The position numbers were made by a program, and so were the translations under genes. Below, piece by piece: positions 1 through 6,932 of a DNA stretch of 64,000 nt. Position 1 is the first letter of the stretch, and the number at the start of each line of letters is the position of its first letter. The DNA lies in assembly GCF_014204495.1 (NCBI RefSeq), contig NZ_JACHLN010000003.1, positions 930,001-994,000 on the forward strand, in the 5' to 3' direction. This DNA comes from Sphingomonas kyeonggiensis. GTDB taxonomy: Bacteria > Pseudomonadota > Alphaproteobacteria > Sphingomonadales > Sphingomonadaceae. The notes beneath the pieces are model-generated. The model had not been told where the DNA came from, ran no database searches, and saw nothing but the letters and a program-made list of their open reading frames with translations.

Positions 1-1
1 T

Positions 2-487
2 TCCGGTCCCAGCGTCACCGCAACCAATGCCTCGGTCGAGGAAGTCTCGAACAAGGTGGCGGCGGCGCAAGGGTCCGGCAATTTCATCCGGCCGGGCCAG
101 TGGACCAGCAAGGCCACCGTCAATCTCGAGATGCCGGGCATGGACAAGATGCCGCCCGAGACCGTGCAGAAGATGAAGGAAGCGGCGAGCAAGGGGGTCG
201 AGGCGACCACCTGCGTCACCGAAGCCGATGTGAAGTCGCCCAAGGCGGGGATGTTCGGCGGCGACAAGAGCTGCCGCTATGACCATTACACCATGGCCGG
301 CGGCACCATCGACGCAAAGCTGACCTGCGAGGCGCAGGGCCAGAAGCGGGTGATGACGGTCAAGGGCACCTATTCGGCCGACAGCTACCACATCGAATCC
401 ACGGCGGAGGCCGGCCCGATGGGCAAGATGTCGTCGACCATCGACGCCAAGCGCACCGGCGAGTGCACGGGCAAGGAGAAGAGCTGA
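2..487 (+). CDS. DUF3617-family protein, 5' partial
   Basis: The reading frame is open from the left edge of the window, so the start lies outside it and about 160 C-terminal residues are visible. The visible part has the DUF3617 pattern: a GQW block near the start, a run of MP-rich residues (MPGMDKMPPE), a Cys in the CVTEADV segment, a second Cys in KSCRYDHY, a Cys in KLTCEAQ and a final C near the C-terminus. Members are usually small exported proteins or lipoproteins of unknown role, common in sphingomonads. A GTG codon at 56 could be a start, but the frame and composition continue upstream (SVTATNASVEEV), so I treat it as truncated by the window edge. No function is assigned beyond the family. 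Confidence 0.7.
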   Translation, partial: SGPSVTATNASVEEVSNKVAAAQGSGNFIRPGQWTSKATVNLEMPGMDKMPPETVQKMKEAASKGVEATTCVTEADVKSPKAGMFGGDKSCRYDHYTMAGGTIDAKLTCEAQGQKRVMTVKGTYSADSYHIESTAEAGPMGKMSSTIDAKRTGECTGKEKS

Positions 488-579
488 GCGGAGGTTTTGG
501 TTTGGGTCGGCGGGGCCTCGGAACAGTCGCCCCGTCCGCCCGTTCTGGCCGAAACGTCTTGATGAAACGAGGAATTTCA

Positions 580-990
580 ATGGCCACCACCCGCAAACCG
601 AGCAGCAATCCGACGCCAGCCAAGCGCACTCCGGCAAAGCGAAGCAGCACTACCGCCGCCAAGAAGCCCGCGGCCCGCAAGGCCAAGGCACCGGCGGCGA
701 AGGCCCCGGCCCAGGCATCGGCGCCCCGCTCGGCCCACACCGCCGGCATCGCCGCCATCGGCGCGCTCGCCGTCACGGTGCTGGGCGCAGCCGCCTTCGG
801 GGCATGGCGCATCCTCCGCCGTCCGAGCGAGGGCATCGTCCCGACGGACCTGCTCGGCGACACGCATCCCGACGGGTCGGAGCGGGCCATCGACGCCTTC
901 CGCCCCGATCCCACCGCCCCGGTGCCGGCCTCGGAACGCGAGCAGTTCCGCCCCGCCCTGGCTACCGCCGGGATGGACGTAAACTCATGA
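580..990 (+). CDS. Histone H1-like basic N-terminus with a membrane segment
   Basis: 136 residues. The first 55 or so are rich in Ala, Lys, Pro, Thr and Ser (AKRTPAKRSS, AARKAKAPAAKAPA), resembling histone H1 tails or phasin linkers. A hydrophobic stretch follows (about residues 58-75, IAAIGALAVTVLGAAAFGAW), then a hydrophilic C-terminus. I chose ATG 580 because CGAGGA sits about 8 bases upstream; an in-frame ATG at 562 would add six residues. Probably an inner-membrane protein with a basic cytoplasmic tail. Function unknown. A second Ala/Lys/Pro-rich protein is encoded at 5566-6261. Confidence 0.6.
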   Translation: MATTRKPSSNPTPAKRTPAKRSSTTAAKKPAARKAKAPAAKAPAQASAPRSAHTAGIAAIGALAVTVLGAAAFGAWRILRRPSEGIVPTDLLGDTHPDGSERAIDAFRPDPTAPVPASEREQFRPALATAGMDVNS

Positions 991-1057
991 TGCAGGCGAA
1001 ACTTTTCGGCCTTCCCATGCATTCCGCAAGCGAGCGGGTTCATGGAGGAGAGACAAG

Positions 1058-1462
1058 ATGCGCACCCTAATCCTCGGCCTCGCCGCGGCGACGGCGCTGG
1101 CCGGCTGCACCGAATATGGCGCCGGCCCCGGCAGCGGCTATTCGGGCTATCGGGACTATGACTATAACCGCCCGGATCCCGCCTATAACGGCTATTATGC
1201 CGACCGATATTACCGCGAGGGCCGCAACTATCGCGAGCAGCGACTGAGCCGGAACGACCGGGTCTATCGGGGCCAGGACGGCCGCTACTACTGCCGTCGC
1301 TCGGACGGCACCACCGGCCTGGTGGTCGGCGCGGCGGCCGGCGGCGTGCTCGGTGCGATCATTGCCCCCGGCGGCTCGGAAGTGCTCGGCGCACTGATCG
1401 GCGCGGCGGCCGGTGGCGCGGTCGGCACCTCGGTCGACAAGGGCGAGGTCCGCTGCCGCTGA
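1058..1462 (+). CDS. Glycine-zipper 2TM-domain lipoprotein
   Basis: 134 residues with a lipoprotein signal (hydrophobic start, lipobox ALAGC at about residues 13-17). A Tyr/Arg/Asp-rich middle follows, then the motif YYCRRSDGTTGLVVG and a glycine zipper (VVGAAAGGVLGAIIAPGG...LIGAAAGGAVG) ending in a Cys-Arg tail. GGAGGAGAG lies just upstream of the ATG. The family is envelope-located (surface-antigen or RcnB-like 2TM proteins). The gene at 3631-3990 is a paralogue sharing YCR-DGTTGLVVGG and the same tail (KCR or RCR), so the C-terminal Cys may pair with the Cys before the zipper. Role unknown. Confidence 0.75.
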   Translation: MRTLILGLAAATALAGCTEYGAGPGSGYSGYRDYDYNRPDPAYNGYYADRYYREGRNYREQRLSRNDRVYRGQDGRYYCRRSDGTTGLVVGAAAGGVLGAIIAPGGSEVLGALIGAAAGGAVGTSVDKGEVRCR

Positions 1463-1539
1463 TTACTCGAAAGGGTAGCCTTCAAGCCGGGCCCCCGACG
1501 CCCTAGATTGGGGGTCCGGCTAAGAGGGAGACCGAGAAG

Positions 1540-1965
1540 ATGACGACCCGTACCGCGACTGCCCGCTACGAAGGCTTCGGCAAGGAAGGCAAGGGCCACA
1601 TCACCACCCAGTCCGGGGTGCTGACCGACCAGTTCTACGGCTTCAACACCCGTTTCGGCGATGAACCCGGCACCAATCCGGAAGAGCTCGTCGCCGCTGC
1701 CCATGCCGGCTGCTTCACCATGGCGCTCAGCTTCGCCCTGGCCCGGGCCGGGTTCAGCGAAGGCTCGCTGGAGACCAGCGCCGCCGTGAAGCTCGAACAG
1801 GATGGCGACGGCTTCACCATCACCCGCTCGGACCTGACGCTCAAGGCCAGCGTCCCGGGCCTGGCCCAGGAACAGTTCGAGGCCCTGGCCGCCGGCGCCC
1901 ATGCCAATTGCCCGGTCTCCAAGCTGCTCAAGGCCGAGAGCAAGCTCGACGCTACCCTGGTCTGA
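1540..1965 (+). CDS. OsmC-family peroxiredoxin
   Basis: 141 residues, full length for the OsmC/Ohr superfamily. The two redox cysteines are in their normal contexts: Cys58 in AAAHAGCF on the central helix and Cys124 in AHANCPVSKL. The subfamily is closer to OsmC than Ohr, judging by the NPEELVAAAHAGC motif. These are cytoplasmic thiol peroxidases that reduce organic hydroperoxides. A ribosome-binding site (AGAGGGAG) precedes the ATG, and a 13-bp hairpin follows the stop at 1991-2021, so it looks like a single-gene transcript. Confidence 0.9.
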   Translation: MTTRTATARYEGFGKEGKGHITTQSGVLTDQFYGFNTRFGDEPGTNPEELVAAAHAGCFTMALSFALARAGFSEGSLETSAAVKLEQDGDGFTITRSDLTLKASVPGLAQEQFEALAAGAHANCPVSKLLKAESKLDATLV

Positions 1966-1990
1966 TCGGGCTGCTTGCAATGTAGGATTT

Positions 1991-2021
1991 CGGCTGCTCC
2001 ACCATGGCGGTGGAGCAGCCG
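1991..2021 (+). terminator. Hairpin downstream of osmC-like gene
   Basis: A 13-bp perfect stem CGGCTGCTCCACC with its complement, 5-nt loop, starting 25 bases after the stop of the OsmC gene. The downstream T tract is weak, so this may be an attenuating or mRNA-stabilising hairpin rather than a full intrinsic terminator. Confidence 0.5.
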
Positions 2022-2082
2022 GTCCGATCTCATTCCCTGGGCTTTTGCGCGACGCGGACGCGACGTCGGCGTGCCGATAGCT

Positions 2083-2163
2083 GTTCCCCGGCGAAAGCCG
2101 GGGGCCAGGGTTTCTCTGCCGCATCGCTTGTGACTCTGGATCCCGGCTTTAGCCGGGGAACGG
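2083..2163. repeat. Dispersed REP-like inverted repeat pair (CCCCGG-GCGAAAGCC type)
   Basis: The left arm TTCCCCGGCGAAAGCCGGGG and the right arm CCCGGCTTTAGCCGGGGAA flank a spacer containing CTTGTGACTCTGGATCCC. The same spacer words recur in the elements at 22701-22777, 25383-25465 and 45209-45292, so this is one family of paired palindromes placed in 3' intergenic DNA. Confidence 0.75.
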
Positions 2164-2220
2164 GTAAACAATGGGAGCGCAGCGCCAGCCGCGCGCAAAT
2201 CCCAGATCGGCGCCCATCCC

Positions 2221-2257
2221 CAAACGCAAAAGGGGCCCGGCATTGCTGCCAGGCCCC
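2221..2257 (-). terminator. Strong intrinsic terminator, minus strand
   Basis: Read on the minus strand: GGGGCCTGGCA, loop GCAA, TGCCGGGCCCC, then TTTTGCGTTT. The stem has 11 pairs with a single G-T wobble, a stable GNRA-type loop and a U tract. No protein gene lies upstream on that strand until 3524, which implies a transcript from the gene-free stretch 2258-3080 or readthrough from the cupin gene. Confidence 0.7.
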
Positions 2258-3010
2258 GTGTCGCCGGACTGCTGCCGTGGACCCGGACGGATCTTCGGCA
2301 TGGTTTCGGCGGCTCCTCGGCCCGCGCCGGCAAGGGCAAGCGAGCTTCGGTCCGGTCGTCGAGGCTGGCCGTTCTCCACGCATCCCGAAGGAAGCGCTGC
2401 GGTTACCAGCCTCGGCGGCCCGCTTCGTTTCTCCGGCCGGGACCGGAAATCGGAAGCAATGTTCGGATGCTGTTGCTCCGCTCGATCCGCTCCGTCCTTC
2501 CACCCTGCTTGCGCAGGACTTCCGGCTGGCCAAATCTCCCGGCGGTCCGTTCCTTCGTTCCCGGATCCGGCCGCTTGCGCGCCCATCTCCGCGAACCAGG
2601 GTTCCGCACCCTTTCCGTCTCGCCCGTCCGCATCGGGCCATGCTTGCGCACCGCCTTCCGCTTCCGCTCCGGAGCCCATTTGCATGGACCCGTCACTCGC
2701 ACTTCCACCAGCACTTGCGTGCCACTTTCCGTGCTCGCCTCCAGCCACACTTGCGTGCCGCTCTCGGCTTCCACGTCGTATCCTGCTTGCGCAACATACT
2801 CCGTTTCCCGGTCGATCCGGGCTCCGGCGTCCCTCAGGGTCTCGGCAGCGCCTGGGCGGCACTTCGATCCTGCAACTTTCCGGGGCTTCGCATCCCCGAA
2901 CCGTTCCCGAATGCGGTTTCCCGAAGGCACCAGCACCGTTTCCGATCCGTGTAAGCTTCTGATCTTGCTTTGGTTTCCCGCCGCCGGACTGTTCCGCTTA
3001 CAGTTATGAT
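2221..3010 (-). ncRNA. Candidate long GGA-rich non-coding RNA
   Basis: Window positions 1966-3086 hold no convincing protein gene: open frames exist on both strands but their composition is Arg/Pro/Ser salad with no third-position GC bias. On the minus strand the region is strongly purine-biased. By hand I count 42 GGA trinucleotides between 3000 and 2261 against about 13 on the other strand. Recurrent words include GGGAAAC, CAGGAT and CGCAAGC. The stretch ends in the strong minus-strand terminator at 2221-2257. This is what a CsrA/RsmA-sponge-like or other structured RNA would look like, but the 5' end (given approximately), the promoter and the partner are unproven. An alternative is a long 3' UTR of the cupin gene. 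Confidence 0.35.
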
Positions 3011-3068
3011 GGTGTCATCGAACCCGAGTCGCGCAAAGTGGAAAACAGGCCTGCAGACTTGTGCAAAC

Positions 3069-3086
3069 TGTGGATAACGTGGACAA
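3069..3086. promoter_or_regulatory. Perfect DnaA box with adjacent near-match
   Basis: TGTGGATAA (3069-3077) is a perfect inverted TTATCCACA. The next nine bases, CGTGGACAA, read TTGTCCACG on the other strand (two mismatches). An AT-rich patch (TAGGTAATAATATT) follows directly, and GTGGAAAA lies just upstream. Could be DnaA-responsive control of the flanking transcript; not enough on its own to call an origin. Confidence 0.4.
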
Positions 3087-3524
3087 CTAGGTAATAATAT
3101 TGCGCGGAGACCAGTTGGGAGGGGCCAATTCGAACCCGGCGAAATCGAAGCCCGGCACGACGATGCAGCTCACCAGCGCCCATCCATGCGGCGCTTCGGT
3201 CGCCTGCCAGCGACTCGCCGGGACCAGGCACTGGGGCGCATAGCCTTGGATGGGGTCACCGCCAAGTCGGGTCGTCACCGGATTTTCATCGGCGGCGTCG
3301 GCGATGTGGAGATCGAGCGGGCTGCCGGCGTGCCACAGCCACCATTCCTCGGCGTCGACCCGGTGCCAGTGCGAGCGCTGCCCCTGCTCGAGCAGGAAAT
3401 GGATGGCGGTGCCCCTGGATCGACCATCGCTGCCGGGCGCGGCCCGCCAGGTCTCGCGGTACCAGCCCCCTTCGGGATGCGGCATCAAACCGAGCTTTTC
3501 GATGATCGCCTTGGCGGGATCCAT
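3087..3524 (-). CDS. Cupin, DUF985 (Cupin_5) family
   Basis: 145 residues, full length for DUF985 cupins. Typical motifs are near the N-terminus (HPEGGWYRETW), then AIHFLLEQGQRSHWHRVDAEEWW, where the two His and the Glu are the likely metal ligands of the jelly-roll, and a C-terminal PGFDFAGFELA block. It is probably a soluble small-molecule-binding or epimerase-like protein; the substrate is unknown. The gene diverges from the glycine-zipper gene at 3631, and a symmetrical TGAT-N4-ATCA site sits midway between the two starts. Confidence 0.85.
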   Translation of the reverse strand: MDPAKAIIEKLGLMPHPEGGWYRETWRAAPGSDGRSRGTAIHFLLEQGQRSHWHRVDAEEWWLWHAGSPLDLHIADAADENPVTTRLGGDPIQGYAPQCLVPASRWQATEAPHGWALVSCIVVPGFDFAGFELAPPNWSPRNIIT

Positions 3525-3569
3525 TGCCTTCCTTTCCGATGAACGGCACGTAGTTTTGCGTTCATGAAA

Positions 3570-3585
3570 CCTGATCTGGATCAGG
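3570..3585. promoter_or_regulatory. FNR/CRP-type dyad between divergent genes
   Basis: CCTGATCTGGATCAGG: two 7-bp inverted arms around a 2-bp centre. It contains TGAT-N4-ATCA, the core of the FNR/FixK box (TTGAT-N4-ATCAA), and is centred about 53 bp from both the start at 3524 (minus) and the start at 3631 (plus). The position is right for a regulator acting on both genes; which family member binds is not shown. Confidence 0.45.
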
Positions 3586-3630
3586 AACGTTACGTTGCCG
3601 GTTTATCCATAAGTGCAGCAGGAGTGAGAC

Positions 3631-3990
3631 ATGCGTAAACTGATTCTGGCGCTCGGCGCCTTTGCCGTGGCGGTGCCCACGGCCAGTGTCCTTCCCATCG
3701 CGGCCAACGCCGCACCGGCCGCCAAGGCCGGCATCGGCAGCGACTTCGCGCCGCAGCAGCGCTATCGCAAGCGCTATGCCTATCGCGAGTGGCAGGGCCG
3801 TGACGGCAAGCGCTATTGCCGCAAGCCCGACGGCACCACCGGCCTGGTGGTCGGCGGCGTGGCCGGCGCGCTGGTCGGCCGCACCATCGATACCCGTGGT
3901 GACCGTACCGTCGGCACGCTGCTCGGCGCCGCCGCCGGTGCCGTCGCCGGCCGCGAGATCGAGCGGAGCGGCAGCCGCAAGTGCCGCTAA
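3631..3990 (+). CDS. Glycine-zipper 2TM-domain protein
   Basis: 119 residues with a Sec signal peptide (about residues 1-27, cleavage after ANAAP or AANA). A basic Tyr/Arg-rich stretch (RYRKRYAYREW) follows, then RYCRKPDGTTGLVVGG and the glycine zipper (VAGALVGRTI ... LLGAAAGAVAGREI) with a Cys-Arg terminus. It is a paralogue of the lipoprotein at 1058-1462 but has a cleavable signal instead of a lipobox. An AGCAGGAGTGAG ribosome-binding site precedes the ATG and a 34-bp perfect palindrome follows the stop. Envelope protein of unknown role. Confidence 0.75.
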   Translation: MRKLILALGAFAVAVPTASVLPIAANAAPAAKAGIGSDFAPQQRYRKRYAYREWQGRDGKRYCRKPDGTTGLVVGGVAGALVGRTIDTRGDRTVGTLLGAAAGAVAGREIERSGSRKCR

Positions 3991-4009
3991 GCTCCGTATG
4001 GAGCGGATG

Positions 4010-4046
4010 ACGGCCCGCCCGGCGCATGCGCCGGGCGGGCCGTTTC
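4010..4046 (+). terminator. Perfect 34-bp palindrome terminator
   Basis: Positions 4010-4043 are self-complementary over 17 bp per arm (ACGGCCCGCC... and complement) followed by TTTCC. It lies 20 bases after the stop of the glycine-zipper gene. The stem is very stable and the T tract short. Confidence 0.6.
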
Positions 4047-4091
4047 CTATGGGAACCGGCCTGTTAACTCCTGTCTGCTAGAACGGGAGCC

Positions 4092-5267
4092 ATGCTCCGC
4101 GTACTTGTCCTCTCCACGCTCTTTCCCGATGCGTCGCGTCCGAATTTCGGCATCTTCGTCGAGCGGCAGACGCTGTCGCTGGCCGAGCGGAGCGATGTCG
4201 AAGTCCGTGTCGTCGCGCCGCGTGGCCTACCGCCCGGCCCGCTGGCCTGGCTCGGCCGCTATGCCCGCCTCGCCGCCCAGCCGGCCCGGGAGCAGTGGAA
4301 GGGGCTGACGGTCGACCGTCCCCGCTTCCTCAACCTGCCCGGCACCGGCGGCCGCTTCCACGCCCGTGCCATGGCCGCCGCGCTGACGCCGCTGCTGCGG
4401 GAGATCCGCAAGGACTTCCCCTTCGACGTGATCTCGGCCGAATTCTTCTTCCCCGACGGCCCCGCCGCCATCCTGCTCGGCCGCCGCTTCCATGTGCCGG
4501 TGTCGATCAAGGCGCGCGGATCGGACATGCATGACTGGGGCCGCCGCCCCGGTATCGGCAAGCAGGTCATCGCCGCCGGCCAGGCAGCGGACGGCGTGCT
4601 CTCGGTCAGCGAAGCGATGCGCGACGACATGATTGCCATGGGGGTGCCGGGAGAGAAGATCGAGACGATCACCACCGGCGTGGACCTGACCCGCTTCACC
4701 CCCCGCGACCGCGCCGAGGCCAAGGCGGCGCTGGGCGTCTCCGGTCCCCTCGTCCTCTCGGTCGGCGCACTGATCCCGATCAAGGGGCACGACATCGTCA
4801 TCGACGCCGTCGCCACCCTGCCCGACGTCACCCTGTGGATCGCCGGCGAAGGCGGCGACCGCAAGCGGCTAGAGGCGCAGGTCGAGCGGCTGGGCCTGGG
4901 CGACCGGGTGAAGCTGCTCGGCTCGGTCCCGCCGGACCGCGTCGCCGCTGCGCTCGCCGCCGCCGATGCGATGGCCCTTGCCTCGGAGCGCGAGGGCCTG
5001 GCCAATGCCTGGCTCGAGGCGCTGGCGAGCGGCACGCCCGTCGTCATCCCCGATGTGGGGGGCGCCCGCCAGGTCGTGACCAGCCCGGTCGCCGGCCGGA
5101 TCGTCGCACGCACCCCCGCCGCCTTCGCCAGCGCGCTGGGCGCGTTGATCGCCGCCCCGCCGCATGCCGCGGACACCCGCGCCATCGCCGCGCCCTTCAC
5201 CTGGGCCGCCAACAGTGCCCGCCTCCACGCCTTTCTCCGTCGCCTCGCAGACCAACGCGTCGCCTAG
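4092..5267 (+). CDS. GT4-family glycosyltransferase
   Basis: 391 residues, two-domain GT-B fold typical of GT4. The N-terminal half starts LRVLVLSTLFPD and carries the acceptor-side G-FVERQ loop. The C-terminal half has the sugar-nucleotide domain: GALIPIKGHDIVIDA, WIAGEGGDRKRLEAQV and the E-x7-E motif in EREGLANAWLEALASGTPVV. A retaining, cytoplasmic or membrane-associated transferase; donor and acceptor cannot be read from sequence. It stands alone, 6.4 kb from the EPS locus and on the far side of secDF, so it may serve LPS or another glycan. The start at 4092 follows a GAACGGGAG ribosome-binding site. Confidence 0.85.
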   Translation: MLRVLVLSTLFPDASRPNFGIFVERQTLSLAERSDVEVRVVAPRGLPPGPLAWLGRYARLAAQPAREQWKGLTVDRPRFLNLPGTGGRFHARAMAAALTPLLREIRKDFPFDVISAEFFFPDGPAAILLGRRFHVPVSIKARGSDMHDWGRRPGIGKQVIAAGQAADGVLSVSEAMRDDMIAMGVPGEKIETITTGVDLTRFTPRDRAEAKAALGVSGPLVLSVGALIPIKGHDIVIDAVATLPDVTLWIAGEGGDRKRLEAQVERLGLGDRVKLLGSVPPDRVAAALAAADAMALASEREGLANAWLEALASGTPVVIPDVGGARQVVTSPVAGRIVARTPAAFASALGALIAAPPHAADTRAIAAPFTWAANSARLHAFLRRLADQRVA

Positions 5268-5329
5268 CGAGGGAACCGCCTTGCCGTGCCCACCGTTCGT
5301 GCCCGGGGCATGACGGAGAGAGAAAGACG

Positions 5330-5488
5330 ATGAACCCCTTTCGTACCCTGCCCGAGCCTGCCGCCGATGCGCCGCCGCTCGTCTATTATATCCTGCCGCC
5401 CGAACAGGATGCCGAGGCCCCGATCGGCCCCGGCGACCTGGAGATCGAATTCGAGTTCGAAGCCGATTCGGACGCCGACGACGAATGA
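5330..5488 (+). CDS. Small acidic protein, 52 aa
   Basis: A 52-residue protein beginning MNPFRTLPEP and ending in an acidic tail (EIEFEFEADSDADDE). GGAGAGAGAAAG lies 5-15 bases before the ATG, a strong ribosome-binding site, and third-position GC is high, supporting real coding. No domain recognised. It lies 62 bases after the GT4 gene and may share its transcript. Confidence 0.55.
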   Translation: MNPFRTLPEPAADAPPLVYYILPPEQDAEAPIGPGDLEIEFEFEADSDADDE

Positions 5489-5565
5489 GCCATTTCCGCG
5501 TTGACTAGCCCGCGCCGCTCCCTGACATTCATGACAGTCAAGTTACCAGCGGCGGAGACCGAGTG

Positions 5566-6261
5566 ATGGCGGGCAAGAAGGACAAGAAGGCCGGCGAGAC
5601 CAAGCCGGAGAAGAAGGGCTTTCTCCCGAAGAGCATCGCCGGGATGAAATTGCCCAAGGAACTGCGCAAGCAGCTCGATGCGCTCGCGAAGCACCCCGTG
5701 GTGAACGACCTGCTCGCCGCGGGCCTGGTGGCGCTCGCCGCCAAGCTCAAGCCGAGTGAGAAGGCCGAGCCGGCAGCGGAAGCCGCTCCGGCGCCAGCGC
5801 CTGAACCGGTCGCTGCGCCCGCGCCGGCAACCGCAGCGGCCAAGCCGGTGGCGAAACGCGTGCGCAAGCCGGCGAGCACCGCCGCGAAGCCCGCTGCCAA
5901 GGCTCCCGCGAAGACCGAGGCCAAACCTGCCGAAAAGGCACCCGCCAAGGCCCCGGCAAAACCGGCCACCGCCAAGCCGGCAGCGACGAAGGCCCCGGCC
6001 AAGTCCGCAGCGCCCAAGCCGGCCGCCAAGGCTGCGACGGCCAAGGCACCCGCCGCCAAGCCCGAAACGAAGCCTGCGGCGACCAAGGCCGCAGCCAAGC
6101 CCAAGACTGCAGCGGCTAAGCCCGCAGCTGCCCCCGCTGCCGCGGAGGCGGAAAAGCCCGCGCCCAAGCCGCGCAAGCCCGCCGCCGCCAAGGCACCGGC
6201 TGCCACCCCGCGCGCCACGACGCGCCGCACCAAGTCGACATCGCCCAAGACGACGCGCTGA
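5566..6261 (+). CDS. Ala/Lys/Pro-rich phasin-like or H1-like protein
   Basis: 231 residues. The N-terminal part (to about residue 65) is structured and amphipathic: KSIAGMKLPKELRKQLDALA and NDLLAAGLVALAAKLK. The remaining 165 residues are low-complexity repeats of AAKP, KAPAK and AAKPAA like bacterial histone H1 or polyhydroxybutyrate phasin tails. Likely a nucleoid- or granule-binding cytoplasmic protein. ATG 5566 is chosen; a GTG directly before it is less likely. The long opposite-strand frame here is a low-complexity shadow. Confidence 0.7.
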   Translation: MAGKKDKKAGETKPEKKGFLPKSIAGMKLPKELRKQLDALAKHPVVNDLLAAGLVALAAKLKPSEKAEPAAEAAPAPAPEPVAAPAPATAAAKPVAKRVRKPASTAAKPAAKAPAKTEAKPAEKAPAKAPAKPATAKPAATKAPAKSAAPKPAAKAATAKAPAAKPETKPAATKAAAKPKTAAAKPAAAPAAAEAEKPAPKPRKPAAAKAPAATPRATTRRTKSTSPKTTR

Positions 6262-6299
6262 TCGGCTGCTAGGGCACGCGCCGGATCAAACAGGGGGTA

Positions 6300-6929
6300 A
6301 TGATGGAAGACAAGCCGCACGCCGCGGGGCCGGCGCACGGGCTGGAGCGCATGGCGTTCTTTTCAGACGCCGTGTTCGCGATCGCGATCACGCTGCTGGT
6401 GATCGAGATCCATGTGCCGCATATCGAGGCACCCTATACCGACGAGGCGTTCCTCAAAGGGCTGGCCAAGCTCACCCCCAGTTTCATCGGCTTCCTGGTC
6501 TCCTTCTTCGCGATCGGCCTGTTCTGGATCGGGCATCACCGCGCCTTCGCCTGTGCGCGGCACTGGAGCCCGAAGCTGTTCGCGCCCAATCTCTTCCTGC
6601 TCTGCTCGATCGCGGCGATGCCCTTCTTTACCGCCTTCTCCTCCGAATATTATGGCCACCGCGTGCCGGCCGCCTTTTATTGCGGCTGGATGGTGGTGAT
6701 CTCGATCTTCAACATCCTGGTCCAGCGCATCCTCACTGCCCCGCCGGTGATCGACGAGCACCTGCCCGCCGAGCAGCCGCGGATGATCCGCCAGCGCGGG
6801 CTGGCCGCGCTGCTCGGCTCGCTGACCGCCTTCGTCACCAGCCTGTTCGTGCCGCCGCTCGGCCAGGTCGCGCTGATCACCATCCCGCTCTGGCGGCTGC
6901 TGATCGCCCGGCTGGCGCCGTCGCGCTGA
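6300..6929 (+). CDS. TMEM175/DUF1211-family potassium channel-like membrane protein
   Basis: 209 residues with about six hydrophobic segments. The hallmark FSDAVFAIAITLL (FSD motif of TM1) is near residue 20, and the TM segments SFIGFLVSFFAIGLFWIGHH and LFLLCSIAAMPFFTAF follow. Bacterial TMEM175 proteins are tetrameric leak-type K+ channels in the inner membrane. Length matches the one-repeat bacterial form. Two ATGs (6300 and 6303) follow GGGGGTA; either could start. Confidence 0.8.
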   Translation: MMEDKPHAAGPAHGLERMAFFSDAVFAIAITLLVIEIHVPHIEAPYTDEAFLKGLAKLTPSFIGFLVSFFAIGLFWIGHHRAFACARHWSPKLFAPNLFLLCSIAAMPFFTAFSSEYYGHRVPAAFYCGWMVVISIFNILVQRILTAPPVIDEHLPAEQPRMIRQRGLAALLGSLTAFVTSLFVPPLGQVALITIPLWRLLIARLAPSR

Positions 6930-6932
6930 GGT

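Noticed and set aside
2004..2962. Several overlapping open frames of 177-316 aa in the gene-free stretch
   Set aside because: Three frames on both strands overlap with equally poor composition, no ribosome-binding sites and no codon bias; a non-coding explanation fits better.
3042..3100. Chromosomal origin of replication
   Set aside because: Only one perfect DnaA box and one near-match, with no dnaA, hemE, parAB or similar neighbours; recorded only as a possible DnaA-responsive site.
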